Part shown: in pieces, positions 28,185 through 36,688 of the stretch
How positions within the stretch are numbered: the first letter of the stretch is position 1
Layout: each line of letters opens with the position of its first letter
Source: Burkholderiales bacterium
GTDB taxonomy: Bacteria > Pseudomonadota > Gammaproteobacteria > Burkholderiales > Burkholderiaceae
Length of the DNA stretch: 64,000 nt
Reading direction: 5' to 3'
Assembly (NCBI GenBank): GCA_026225235.1
Contig: JAMFSK010000128.1
Coordinates: forward strand, 1-64,000
Translations under genes and position numbers: made by a program
The notes under the pieces: model-generated
Seen by the model: only the letters and a program-made list of their open reading frames with translations
The model's database searches: none
Told to the model about the DNA's origin: nothing

Positions 28185-28730
28185 TCAAGGCGTGCTCAAC
28201 AGATCCAGCAACGAACGCGCCGCGTCTTCGAGCATGCCCGAATTGTCGATCGTGGTCATCGAGACGCTGGACGGCAGCGCCACGGCAATGCGTCGCGCGA
28301 GGCGTGCCTGAACCTGCTCCGCACTCTCGCGACCACGCGCCGACAGCCGCGCCGCCAGCACGGCCGGATGCGCCTCGATCTGAATCACGTCGAGCGTCGG
28401 ATAGCGGTCGAGCGCCTCGAGCAAATGGCCGCGTGACCCATTGACGACAACCGTGCACCCGCACTCGAGCCAGTCATCGATCTCGATGCCGATTCCGTAG
28501 CGCAACTGATGGCTCGACCATTGGAGCGCGAACAGGCCGAGTGCCGCGCGCACATCAAACTCTTCGACACTCAGGCCGACGTGGTTTTCGCCACCGGCAT
28601 CCGCCGTGCGCGTGATATAGCGATGCGCAAACAAGACGTGGCTGCCCGCGAGTTGTTGACGCGCGAAGGCCAGCAGCGTGTCTTTTCCCGCACCCGACGG
28701 ACCCATGACGTAGACCAGGCGACCGCTCAT
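28185..28730 (-). CDS. phnN: Ribose 1,5-bisphosphate phosphokinase
   Basis: A 181-residue kinase that phosphorylates ribose 1,5-bisphosphate to PRPP, which returns the sugar released by C-P lyase to metabolism. Walker A GPSGAGKD (residues 10-17) opens a P-loop kinase fold of the guanylate kinase type. RYITRTADAGGENHVGLSVE (about 37-56) is the typical PhnN substrate segment. The start at 28730 is preceded by GAGGGG. It is the last gene of the phnF-DUF1045-phnN unit, 11 bases after the DUF1045 gene. Confidence 0.93.
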   Translation of the reverse strand: MSGRLVYVMGPSGAGKDTLLAFARQQLAGSHVLFAHRYITRTADAGGENHVGLSVEEFDVRAALGLFALQWSSHQLRYGIGIEIDDWLECGCTVVVNGSRGHLLEALDRYPTLDVIQIEAHPAVLAARLSARGRESAEQVQARLARRIAVALPSSVSMTTIDNSGMLEDAARSLLDLLSTP

Positions 28731-28741
28731 CGACTACCCCC

Positions 28742-29596
28742 TCATCGCTGGCTGCCAAAAGGCAGCCTCGCCCACAACGCAAACGGTGCACCCGGCTCGG
28801 GTTCAACGAACAGTGCAGCGCCATCGACGGCAAGCGGCCCGAGCGTCGGTGCCTGTTCCCGCCACCAGTCGAGCACAATATCGCGCTGGCTCGCGTCGGC
28901 AATCGAGTCGCTCAGCGTCATATGGAAACGAAATTCGTCGAGTACGTACGGATAGCCCCAGCGCTCGAGTAGTTTGCGCTGACGCGCCGTGAGGTCAGCT
29001 TCAAGACGGCGCTGGCGTTCCTGTTCGGTCGCCATCGCGCGCAAGGGCATGAGGGTGCGCAAGGCATCCGCCGCGATAGCCGCCATTGCCGCTGCACCAT
29101 CAGCGTCCTGGGGGCGTAGCGCCACAAAACGACCGAGCGACGCGACTTCGACCGGCAGCTCGAAACACTTTTGCTGGCGGCCCCACTCAAGTGCCTCGTG
29201 CAAGACATCGTCAGGCGTCACGTTCGCAGCGCAACGTGCAGGAGCCACGAGCGTGCCGTGCCAGCCATAGCGGCGCGGCGCGCGACTAAGGCCGGCAACA
29301 TCAAGACCGCGGGCGGCCAGTTCAGCAACGACAGGAGGCTCGAAGGTTTCGCCCGTCTGCGGATCGCGACCGAGCCAGTGACATCCGGCTCGCCACCATA
29401 GCGAGTCTTCCGAAGGTGCGTAGTAAATCGCGAAGCGGCTCGAGGCCGACCACAGCGCGGCGCCCCGTCCACCCGGCATGGCGTCCAGGCCTGGCCGCCC
29501 GCTATCGGACGCGAAGTCCCTTGCCGCGAGCCGTGCTACGCCGCCCAATGCCGACGGCTTGTCGGATGTACCTGCCGGGTGTCCGTCTTCGCTCAT
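28742..29596 (-). CDS. DUF1045 protein, 2H-phosphoesterase-like
   Basis: A 284-residue protein of the DUF1045 family found in many C-P lyase clusters. Two histidine triads are visible: HGT (H113, T115) and HMT (H225, T227). They give the paired HxT/S layout of the 2H phosphoesterase fold, whose members open cyclic phosphodiesters. The first 50 residues are variable; the conserved part begins at SRFAIYYAPSEDSLWW. The start at 29596 overlaps the phnF stop (ATGA), so translation is coupled. Because no phnP is present in the window, a role in opening the 1,2-cyclic ribose phosphate is attractive but unproven. Confidence 0.85.
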   Translation of the reverse strand: MSEDGHPAGTSDKPSALGGVARLAARDFASDSGRPGLDAMPGGRGAALWSASSRFAIYYAPSEDSLWWRAGCHWLGRDPQTGETFEPPVVAELAARGLDVAGLSRAPRRYGWHGTLVAPARCAANVTPDDVLHEALEWGRQQKCFELPVEVASLGRFVALRPQDADGAAAMAAIAADALRTLMPLRAMATEQERQRRLEADLTARQRKLLERWGYPYVLDEFRFHMTLSDSIADASQRDIVLDWWREQAPTLGPLAVDGAALFVEPEPGAPFALWARLPFGSQR

Positions 29597-30384
29597 TGAT
29601 CCTGCTCCACATACAACTGGACGCGATCTGCCGCGAAGTGCGTGATCCCGTACTTGATCGGTACCCCGGCTGGATCGACATCGACATTCTCGACCCACAG
29701 CACGGGTTGTTGTCGGTTGATATTGAGGCGTCGTGCGATATCGGCGTCCGGCAGCATGCTGCCGATCCGGCTCCAGCGCCGCGAGTAATCGTCGACGCCA
29801 AACTCAGCCAGCGCGGCCGAAATACCGCCCTGTGTCCGCACGAGCGCTTCGGGCAAATCCTGGAAACGCGCAGCCGGATACCAGCTGCGCGCATAAGTCA
29901 AGGGCACACCATCGGCTTCGTGCAGCGACTCGACGCGATACACAAAGGTGCCCGCGCGCAGGCCGAGAGCCTTGGCGACCACGGGCTCCGCCTTGACCCG
30001 CGCGGTCGAAAAGATCTTGCCGCTCGTCACATGACTCTGCTGACGCAGGTTCTCCGTGAAACGCGTGCGCCGACCGATCTGGTAGTCGATCGCACCGGGC
30101 TGAACAAACGTGCCGCGGCCCTGTTCGACGCTCACGAGCCCCTGTGCGGCAAGACCCAGCATCGCGCGGCGCACGGTATGCCGGTTCACGCCAAAGCGCT
30201 TCGCGAGCTCGCCCTCGCTCGGTAGCCGGCCGTCCTCGCCGAAGCCACGCGCGGCAATTTCCGCGGCCAAGGTCTGCTCGATCTGACGCCATACGGCGAC
30301 GCCTGCGCCGCGCTCGACCCTGCCCCCGCCGAGATCCGACATCGTGTCCGGCGCACCACCCGTTCCGCTATCGCTGAGTTTCAT
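29593..30384 (-). CDS. phnF: Phosphonate operon GntR/HutC regulator
   Basis: A 263-residue regulator. N-terminal winged helix: LPSEGELAKRFGVNRHTVRR at about residues 54-73, with the GntR hallmark LPSE. C-terminal UTRA effector domain: about residues 110-260, with VYRVESLHEADGVPLTYARS. It sits divergently from phnGHIJKLM, and its stop overlaps the DUF1045 gene. Candidate operators are the GTxTAxAC sites at 25170 and 30501. The start is uncertain: 30384 gives MKLSDSGTGG, and further in-frame ATGs lie at 30423 and 30480, none with a good ribosome site. Confidence 0.9.
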   Translation of the reverse strand: MKLSDSGTGGAPDTMSDLGGGRVERGAGVAVWRQIEQTLAAEIAARGFGEDGRLPSEGELAKRFGVNRHTVRRAMLGLAAQGLVSVEQGRGTFVQPGAIDYQIGRRTRFTENLRQQSHVTSGKIFSTARVKAEPVVAKALGLRAGTFVYRVESLHEADGVPLTYARSWYPAARFQDLPEALVRTQGGISAALAEFGVDDYSRRWSRIGSMLPDADIARRLNINRQQPVLWVENVDVDPAGVPIKYGITHFAADRVQLYVEQDQ

Positions 30385-30476
30385 CGTGTTGTCATTCCAG
30401 TCCGCTTCAATTGCTGCATACATTGTAGTGGCGCAGCCATGATGCAAATGTGAAAGCCCATGCAAAGCACTCGACT

Positions 30477-30490
30477 GCATGTTAACATGC
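30477..30490. promoter_or_regulatory. 14-bp perfect palindrome upstream of phnG
   Basis: GCATGTTAACATGC is a perfect 14-base palindrome in the phnF-phnG gap, 10 bases before the paired GTxTAxAC sites. It resembles a dimeric repressor site. It could belong to the phnF promoter or to a second regulator; nothing identifies the binding protein. Confidence 0.5.
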
Positions 30491-30500
30491 GATCCAAGTC

Positions 30501-30516
30501 GTCTAGACGTTTAGAC
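30501..30516. promoter_or_regulatory. Paired candidate PhnF operators upstream of phnG
   Basis: Two adjoining 8-mers, GTCTAGAC (30501-30508) and GTTTAGAC (30509-30516), both fit the GTxTAxAC core of HutC-type regulators. The first is identical to the site at 25170 before phnC. They lie about 110 bases before phnG in the divergent gap with phnF, a natural place for autoregulation as well. Confidence 0.65.
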
Positions 30517-30624
30517 ACATTTCCTCGAAACGCAACGAGCAAACGAGCGCGAAGCAATGACGATGCCCTACAGAATCCGCCTGTCCTGTTCAGGCTCGCG
30601 AGCGCTCAGCGAAGGATGGAAGCG

Positions 30625-31182
30625 ATGAACACCCCCCTCTCCGGCCAGGCAGTTGAACGCCGCGCCTGGCTCGCGCTGCTGGCCCGTGCCACGCGTACCG
30701 AACTCGATACTGGCCTCGACGCCGTGTTCGGGCAGACGCCCCGCCCGACCTTCGACTGGTTGCGTGCCCCCGAGACTGGCCTCGCGATGGTGCGTGCTCG
30801 CACGGGCGGCACAGGCGATCCGTTCAATTCCGGCGAGGCGACCGTCACGCGGGCGGTCTTGCGGCTCAAGCTCGTCGCAACGTCGCCTACGAGTGCCGGC
30901 GTGAGCGGCGCCGATCACGGCGATGCCCGCGATATCGGCAACGACCCTGCCCCGCGCCCCGCCTCCCCTGTCGGCATCTCCTATCAACTGGGTCGCGACA
31001 AACGCCGTGCCGAACTCGCCGCCCTCGCGGATGCCCTGCTCCAGACCCCCGAACGATACGAGGCCCTTCGCGTGCATCTGCTCGTGCCCGTGGGCCGCCG
31101 CCTCGAAGCGCAACGCCTGGAACGCCAGACCGATGCGGCCTCCACGCGCGTCGAATTCTTCACCATGGTGCGAGGCGAATAA
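30625..31182 (+). CDS. phnG: C-P lyase core subunit PhnG
   Basis: A 185-residue subunit of the C-P lyase core complex (PhnGHIJ), which transfers the phosphonate onto ribose triphosphate. The start at 30625 (MNTPLSGQAVERRAWLALLA) is preferred over ATG 30616 because GAAGG is then well spaced. Typical segments are FDWLRAPETGLAMVRARTGG, FNSGEATVTRAVLRL and YQLGRDKRRAELAALADALL. The usual length is about 150; an insertion of about 35 Ala/Asp/Pro/Gly-rich residues lies between VLRLKLVAT and GISYQLGRDK. The phnH ATG overlaps its stop (TAATG). Confidence 0.93.
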   Translation: MNTPLSGQAVERRAWLALLARATRTELDTGLDAVFGQTPRPTFDWLRAPETGLAMVRARTGGTGDPFNSGEATVTRAVLRLKLVATSPTSAGVSGADHGDARDIGNDPAPRPASPVGISYQLGRDKRRAELAALADALLQTPERYEALRVHLLVPVGRRLEAQRLERQTDAASTRVEFFTMVRGE

Positions 31183-31796
31183 TGACCGATACCTTCCTGT
31201 CTCTCGAAAGCCTTGCACCCGGCTTTGCCGACCCAGTCCACGATGCGCAAGCTGTGTTCCGCGTGCTGCTCGACACCCTCGCGCGGCCGGGCACGACCGG
31301 CTGGATCGACACGACGTTCGACACCAGTGGCATGCTTGCCCATGTACCGGGCGCGGCGATCGCGGCCTTATTGACACTCGGCGACTACGCCACGCCCATC
31401 TGGCTGCAGACTCGTGACGACGCGCTTGCCTCGACTCTGCGTTTTCACACCGGCGCTCCGCTCGTCGACGCTGCCGGCCACGCCGCGTTTGCCTATATCC
31501 ACGACCCGGCGACCGTGCCTGACCCCGAGACCTTTGCGCTCGGCGATCCTGAAGCACCCGATCGCTCTGCGACCGTCCTGATTCGCGTCGACGCGTTTGA
31601 AGGCGGCCGGCCCCTGACGTTGAGCGGTCCGGGCATCGAGACCTACGCGTCTATTGCGCCGGCCGGCATCCCCGATGCGTTCTGGCATGCCCGCGCCGCG
31701 CTCGCGCCCGTCTTCCCCTGTGGGATCGATTGTTACCTGATGTGCGGACGTGCCGTGATCGGCATTCCGCGCACGACCCTTGTGGAGCTGAACTGA
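31182..31796 (+). CDS. phnH: C-P lyase core subunit PhnH
   Basis: A 204-residue PhnH, a component of the C-P lyase core, with an inactive PLP-transferase-like fold in the known family. Characteristic segments are AQAVFRVLLDTLARPGTTGW near the N-terminus and TLSGPGIETYASIAPAGIPD near residue 145. The start overlaps the phnG stop and the stop overlaps the phnI start (TGATG), so translation is coupled throughout. Confidence 0.95.
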   Translation: MTDTFLSLESLAPGFADPVHDAQAVFRVLLDTLARPGTTGWIDTTFDTSGMLAHVPGAAIAALLTLGDYATPIWLQTRDDALASTLRFHTGAPLVDAAGHAAFAYIHDPATVPDPETFALGDPEAPDRSATVLIRVDAFEGGRPLTLSGPGIETYASIAPAGIPDAFWHARAALAPVFPCGIDCYLMCGRAVIGIPRTTLVELN

Positions 31797-32941
31797 TGTA
31801 CGTCGCTGTCAAAGGAGGCGAGCGCGCCATCGAGGCTTCGTGGCGCTTGCTCGACAAGGCCCGGCGCGGTGACACCGCGCAACCGGAACTCAGCGTGGCA
31901 CAGATCCGTGAGCAGATGCGGCTTGCCGTGGCGCGCGTGATGACCGAGGGGTCGGTCTACGATGAAGAGCTCGCCGCGCTCGCGATCAAGCAGGCCGCCG
32001 GCGATCTTGTCGAAGCGATCTTTCTGCTGCGCGCTTATCGGACGACACTGCCCCGCTTCGGCTACACCTGCGCGATCGACACCGGGCGCATGGAACTCCA
32101 GCGCCGCATCTCGGCCACTTTCAAGGATGTGCCAGGCGGCCAGATGCTGGGGGCGACGTATGACTACACGCAACGGCTGCTCGACTTTGCCTTGTTAGCC
32201 GAGCACCAGGCCGAACATCAGCCCGATAAGCTGCAACCGGTGCCAGCCGCGCCGTCGACCCGCACAACCGTATCAGCCGCACGAACACAGACGATGCCAC
32301 GCGTCGTCTCGCTGTTGAACGCAGAAGGCCTGATCGAACAGGAGGCACCGCGTGCGGATGCCCCTGAGCCCGGCGACCTCTCACGCGAGCCACTGTCGAT
32401 GCCGGCCGATCGCCCGACCCGCCTGCAAAACCTGACGCGCGCCGATGAAGGCTTCCTGCTCTCGCTTGGGTACGCGACGCAGCGCGGTTACGCGCACAGT
32501 CATCCGTTCGCGGGCGAAATCCGCTTTGGCCAGGTCACGGTCGAAATGGAAGTGGCCGAGCTCGGCTTCCCGATCGAACTCGGCGATATCGAGATCACCG
32601 AGTGCCAGATGATCAACCAGTTCGCGGGCAGCACAACTGTCCCACCGACCTTTACCCAAGGCTATGGTTTCGCATTCGGCCACTCCGAACGCAAGGTCAT
32701 GGCCATGGCGCTGGTCGATCGCGCCCTGCGTGCTGAAGAACTGGGCGAGACGATCCACGCGCCCACGCAGGATCCCGAGTTCGTGCTGTATCACAGCGAC
32801 AATGTCGAAGCCTCGGGATTTATCCAGCATTTGAAACTGCCCCATTACGTCGACTTCCAGTCGGAACTCGAACTGGTTCGCCGACTGCGCGCTGTGCATG
32901 CGCAGGCAGACGACGCCTTGCCTGAGGAGGACGCAGCATGA
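31796..32941 (+). CDS. phnI: C-P lyase core subunit PhnI
   Basis: A 381-residue PhnI, the nucleosidase that, with PhnG, PhnH and PhnL, displaces adenine from ATP to attach the phosphonate to ribose. The start at 31796 gives MYVAVKGGERAIEASWRLLD, the usual PhnI N-terminus. LGYATQRGYAHSHPFAGEIR and YHSDNVEASGFIQHLKLPHY are conserved blocks. The family length is about 355-370; residues about 145-205 between the two halves are a more variable linker. It is coupled at both ends by overlapping start and stop codons. Confidence 0.96.
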   Translation: MYVAVKGGERAIEASWRLLDKARRGDTAQPELSVAQIREQMRLAVARVMTEGSVYDEELAALAIKQAAGDLVEAIFLLRAYRTTLPRFGYTCAIDTGRMELQRRISATFKDVPGGQMLGATYDYTQRLLDFALLAEHQAEHQPDKLQPVPAAPSTRTTVSAARTQTMPRVVSLLNAEGLIEQEAPRADAPEPGDLSREPLSMPADRPTRLQNLTRADEGFLLSLGYATQRGYAHSHPFAGEIRFGQVTVEMEVAELGFPIELGDIEITECQMINQFAGSTTVPPTFTQGYGFAFGHSERKVMAMALVDRALRAEELGETIHAPTQDPEFVLYHSDNVEASGFIQHLKLPHYVDFQSELELVRRLRAVHAQADDALPEEDAA

Positions 32942-33894
32942 ACAGCCGCGACCCGAACCCGATGACCCGCGACGACGACGCAGTCAGCGGCTATAACTTC
33001 GCCTATCTCGACGAACAGACCAAACGCATGATCCGACGCTCGTTGCTGAAAGCGGTCGCCGTGCCCGGCTACCAGGTGCCGTTCGGTTCACGCGAAATGC
33101 CGCTTCCCTATGGCTGGGGTACAGGCGGGATCCAGGTGACGGCCGCCATCATCGGCCGGACCGACACCCTGAAAGTGATCGACCAGGGCTCCGACCAGAC
33201 CACGAATGCGGTCAACATCCGCCGCTTCTTTGCGCGCACGGCCGGCGTGCCAACCACCACGCGCACCGTCGAGGCCACGATCATTCAGACGCGCCACCGG
33301 ATTCCGGAAACGCCGCTCACCGCCGGCCAGATCCTCGTCTACCAGGTGCCGATGCCAGAGCCGCTCTACCGGCTCGAGCCGCGTGTCGCCGAGTGCCGCA
33401 AGCTGCATGCGCTCTCAGACTACGGCCTGATCAGCGTCAAGCTCTATGAAGACATCGTGCGCCACGGCAGCATCGCCACGACCTATGACTATCCGGTCAT
33501 GGTGAACGATCGCTATCTGAGCTCGCCTTCGCCGATCCCAAAGTTTGACAATCCGAAGATGCATATGAACCCGGCCCTGCAACTATTCGGCGCGGGCCGC
33601 GAACGGCGCCTCTATGCCATTCCACCCTTTACCCGCGTGCGCAGCCTCGACTTCGACGACCATCCGTTCGAGATCGAGCGCTGGGATCATGCCTGCGCGC
33701 TGTGCGGCTCGCGCGAGAGTTATCTCGACGAGATGATCGTCGACGACAAGGGCAAGCGCATGTTCGTCTGCTCGGACAGCGACTACTGCCAGGATCAGGT
33801 TGCCGCGCACGACGCGACTCACGCGGCGCAAGCGGATCAGCATCTGGCCGCGCGCGCGATGCCCAGAAGCCCCGTCTCCGGAGAGCCGACATGA
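32938..33894 (+). CDS. phnJ: Carbon-phosphorus lyase, radical SAM subunit PhnJ
   Basis: A 318-residue PhnJ, which cleaves the C-P bond of 5-phosphoribosyl-1-phosphonate with S-adenosylmethionine and an iron-sulfur cluster. The cluster ligands follow the PhnJ spacing C-x2-C-x21-C-x5-C: C253, C256, C278 and C284. The GTGGIQVTA segment near residue 61 contains the glycine region involved in the radical mechanism. The chain is longer than the E. coli protein (281) through an N-terminal extension of about 14 residues and a 34-residue Ala-rich tail after C284. The start overlaps the phnI stop (ATGA). Confidence 0.97.
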   Translation: MNSRDPNPMTRDDDAVSGYNFAYLDEQTKRMIRRSLLKAVAVPGYQVPFGSREMPLPYGWGTGGIQVTAAIIGRTDTLKVIDQGSDQTTNAVNIRRFFARTAGVPTTTRTVEATIIQTRHRIPETPLTAGQILVYQVPMPEPLYRLEPRVAECRKLHALSDYGLISVKLYEDIVRHGSIATTYDYPVMVNDRYLSSPSPIPKFDNPKMHMNPALQLFGAGRERRLYAIPPFTRVRSLDFDDHPFEIERWDHACALCGSRESYLDEMIVDDKGKRMFVCSDSDYCQDQVAAHDATHAAQADQHLAARAMPRSPVSGEPT

Positions 33895-34661
33895 CCCCGC
33901 TTTTAAGCGCACGCGGCCTCGGCAAGCGTTACGGCGCGCGGATCGGCTGTACCGACGTCAGCTTCGATCTCTATCCGGGCGAAGTCCTCTGCGTGGTCGG
34001 GGAATCGGGCTCGGGCAAGTCGACCCTGCTGAACACGATCGCGCTACGTACCCAGGCTGACAGCGGCACCTTGAGCTACACGACCACATACGGCGCCTCA
34101 CTCGACCTGCTGAGTCTGTCCGAGCCACGCCGCCGGTTGCTGATGCGCACCGAGTGGGGGTTCGTCGAACAGAACCCCCGTGATGGCCTGCGCGCCGGTG
34201 TCTCGGCCGGCGCAAATATCGGCGAGCCGTTGATGGCTGTCGGCGCGCGTCACTTCGGGCAGATCCGCGAGACCGCAACCAACTGGATGGGGCGCGTCGA
34301 ACTCGATACCCAGCGGATCGACGACTTGCCCGCTTCGTTCTCGGGCGGCATGCAGCAACGCCTGCAGATCGCGCGCAATCTCGTCACCGGGCCTCGACTT
34401 GTGCTGATGGATGAACCCACGGCGGGGCTCGACGTGTCCGTCCAGGCGCGCCTGCTCGACTTGCTGCGCACACTAACCTCGCAGCTTCATCTGGCCTGCA
34501 TGATCGTCACCCACGACATCGGAGTCGCGCGCCTGCTGGCTCATCGTTTAATGGTGATGCAAGGCGGCCGTGTCGTCGAAGCCGGCCTGACCGATCAGGT
34601 CCTCGACGATCCGCAGCATCCTTATACGCAACTGCTGGTGTCCTCGGTATTGCCGGTATGA
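33891..34661 (+). CDS. phnK: C-P lyase ATPase subunit PhnK
   Basis: A 256-residue ABC-type ATPase that docks on the C-P lyase core and is not a transporter subunit. Walker A GESGSGKST (residues 37-45), signature FSGGMQQRLQIARNL, and Walker B VLMDEPTAGLDVSVQ. The PhnK hallmark EWGFVEQNPRDGLRAGVSAG is present. The start at 33891 overlaps the phnJ stop (ATGA). The phnL ATG overlaps its own stop in the same way. Confidence 0.95.
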   Translation: MTPLLSARGLGKRYGARIGCTDVSFDLYPGEVLCVVGESGSGKSTLLNTIALRTQADSGTLSYTTTYGASLDLLSLSEPRRRLLMRTEWGFVEQNPRDGLRAGVSAGANIGEPLMAVGARHFGQIRETATNWMGRVELDTQRIDDLPASFSGGMQQRLQIARNLVTGPRLVLMDEPTAGLDVSVQARLLDLLRTLTSQLHLACMIVTHDIGVARLLAHRLMVMQGGRVVEAGLTDQVLDDPQHPYTQLLVSSVLPV

Positions 34662-35434
34662 ATGTTCATTCGGAGCGCAACATGTCCCCCCCCGGGATCG
34701 AATCCCCCTTTCTGACCGATGCCCGGTTGATGCTGCGCGCTCGCGGCGTCGAGAAGACATTCACGCTGCACACGCAGGGCGGCCTGCGAATTGCGGCACT
34801 CAATGGCGTCGATCTTGATGTCTCGCGCGGCGAATGCATCGTCCTCGTCGGCCCTTCAGGGGCGGGCAAGAGCACGTTGTTGCGGTGCCTCTATGGCAAC
34901 TACCTCGCGTCGACCGGCGCGATTATGTTGCGCGACGATACGCGTGCCGAGCGCTACCTCTCGATCACCGGTGCCGCGCCGCACGAGATCATGCGGGTAC
35001 GCCGCGACGTGATCGGTTACGTCAGCCAGTTCCTGCGCGTGATTCCGCGCGTATCGACGCTCGACCTCGTGGCCGAGCCGTTGATCGCCCGCGGCATCGA
35101 ACCGGCCGACGCGCATCTGCGTGCGAGCGAACTGCTGGCTCGATTGAATATCCCCACACGTCTCTGGCCACTCGCGCCGGCGACGTTCTCAGGCGGCGAG
35201 CAGCAGCGTGTGAATATCGCACGTGGCCTCATTGCGGGTCAGCCTGTATTGCTGCTCGACGAGCCTACCGCCTCGCTGGACGCAGACAATCGCGATGTAG
35301 TGGCGGATCTGATCGTCGAAGCCCGTGAACGCGGTGCGGCCATCGTGGGTATCTTCCACGATGAAAACACCCGCGCGAAGGTCGCAACGAGCCGGCTCAA
35401 ACTGACACCCGTTGCGACGGCCGCTGCCGCATGA
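34658..35434 (+). CDS. phnL: C-P lyase ATPase subunit PhnL
   Basis: A 258-residue ABC-type ATPase that acts with PhnK on the C-P lyase core. Walker A GPSGAGKST (about residues 65-73), signature FSGGEQQRVNIARGL, and Walker B LLLDEPTASLDADNR. VIGYVSQFLRVIPRVSTLDL is a PhnL hallmark. The first 20 residues form a short Ser/Pro-rich extension before the conserved LRARGVEKTFTLHTQGG. The start overlaps the phnK stop. Confidence 0.95.
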   Translation: MNVHSERNMSPPGIESPFLTDARLMLRARGVEKTFTLHTQGGLRIAALNGVDLDVSRGECIVLVGPSGAGKSTLLRCLYGNYLASTGAIMLRDDTRAERYLSITGAAPHEIMRVRRDVIGYVSQFLRVIPRVSTLDLVAEPLIARGIEPADAHLRASELLARLNIPTRLWPLAPATFSGGEQQRVNIARGLIAGQPVLLLDEPTASLDADNRDVVADLIVEARERGAAIVGIFHDENTRAKVATSRLKLTPVATAAAA

Positions 35435-35472
35435 CAGACTTAGCTGAAACACATCGACCACGGAGCAGCAAG

Positions 35473-36606
35473 ATGTTGATCAAGAACGCGCGGATCGTCA
35501 GCCGGGACGAAGAATTCGTCGGCGTGGTCCAGATCGAGGACGGGATGGTTCGTGAGGTCGCCCACGGCACGACGAGCGCGCCCGATGCGGAAGACTGGCA
35601 CGGTGACTATCTGCTGGCCGGCCTCGTCGAACTACATACCGACAATCTGGAGAAGCATCTTGCACCGCGCCCCGGTGTGCTCTGGAACGTTGACGCTGCG
35701 TTCGTGATTCACGATGCGCAGGTCGCCGCCGCCGGGATCACGACTGTGTTCGACGCACTGGCGATCGGCTCGCGCGTCGATATCGGCTTGCGTGGACGGG
35801 AGACTCAGCGCAATGCGGCGGCCGCACTCGAACGGCTGTCCGCGCAAGGCCTGCTGCGCGCTGATCACTATCTGCATCTGCGCTGCGAAGTCGCGACTGA
35901 CGACGTGCTCGACGCATTCGATGAGTTGAGCAGTCACCCGCATCTTCACCTTGCCTCGGTGATGGACCACACCCCCGGTCAGCGCCAATGGCAAGACCCG
36001 GCGAAGTGGCGTCAGTATCAGGAACGCAACGGAAAGTGGAGCGACGAGAGAATGGCCACCGCGCTGGTCGAACTCGCCGACCAACAGGAACGTTTCGCGC
36101 ATGCGCATCGTCGCGCCATCATCGAACGATGCAACGCGCTAGGCGTGCCCGTCGCCAGCCACGACGACACGCTCGTCGAACACGTAGAGGAAGCGGCTGA
36201 AGACGGCATCGCGATTTCCGAATTCCCGACCACGCTCGCTGCTGCCGAAGCAGCTCGCCGACGAGGTCTCGCTACGGTGATGGGCGCCCCCAACGTCGTG
36301 CGAGGCGGTTCGCACTCGGGCAATGTCTCGGCGCTCGAACTCGCGCGAGACGGCCTGCTCGATATCCTCTCGTCGGACTATGTACCGTCAAGCCTGCTGA
36401 TGGCGGCGTTCGACCTGAGCCGCGTAGCGGGATGGACACTGCCACGTGCGATGGCGACAGTATCGTCGACGCCCGCCACTGCGGCTGGATTGAATGACCG
36501 GGGCGCCATCGAGCCGGGTCTACGAGCCGATATGGTGCGCGTCAGTCTGGCGGGTACGATGCCCGTGCCCAAGGCGACGTATCTAAGAGGCAAGCGAATC
36601 GCCTGA
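35473..36606 (+). CDS. phnM: Alpha-D-ribose 1-methylphosphonate 5-triphosphate diphosphatase
   Basis: A 377-residue amidohydrolase-fold enzyme that removes pyrophosphate from the phosphonylated ribose triphosphate. Metal-binding residues are in LVELHTDNLEKH, with further conserved blocks SVMDHTPGQRQW, VASHDDTLVEHV, MGAPNVVRGGSHSGN and LSSDYVPSSLL. The start at 35473 (MLIKNARIVSRDE) follows GGAGCAGCAAG and matches the E. coli N-terminus. An ATG at 35431 overlapping the phnL stop would add 14 residues and is a fair alternative, given the coupling in the rest of the operon. It is the last gene of phnGHIJKLM. Confidence 0.95.
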   Translation: MLIKNARIVSRDEEFVGVVQIEDGMVREVAHGTTSAPDAEDWHGDYLLAGLVELHTDNLEKHLAPRPGVLWNVDAAFVIHDAQVAAAGITTVFDALAIGSRVDIGLRGRETQRNAAAALERLSAQGLLRADHYLHLRCEVATDDVLDAFDELSSHPHLHLASVMDHTPGQRQWQDPAKWRQYQERNGKWSDERMATALVELADQQERFAHAHRRAIIERCNALGVPVASHDDTLVEHVEEAAEDGIAISEFPTTLAAAEAARRRGLATVMGAPNVVRGGSHSGNVSALELARDGLLDILSSDYVPSSLLMAAFDLSRVAGWTLPRAMATVSSTPATAAGLNDRGAIEPGLRADMVRVSLAGTMPVPKATYLRGKRIA

Positions 36607-36688
36607 AGACAATCGCCACGAAAGCCGCCGCGAACCCTTTGCAGGGCTCCACTCTCACCGCTCACGCGTTGCGCAGTCGCGGGCCCTG

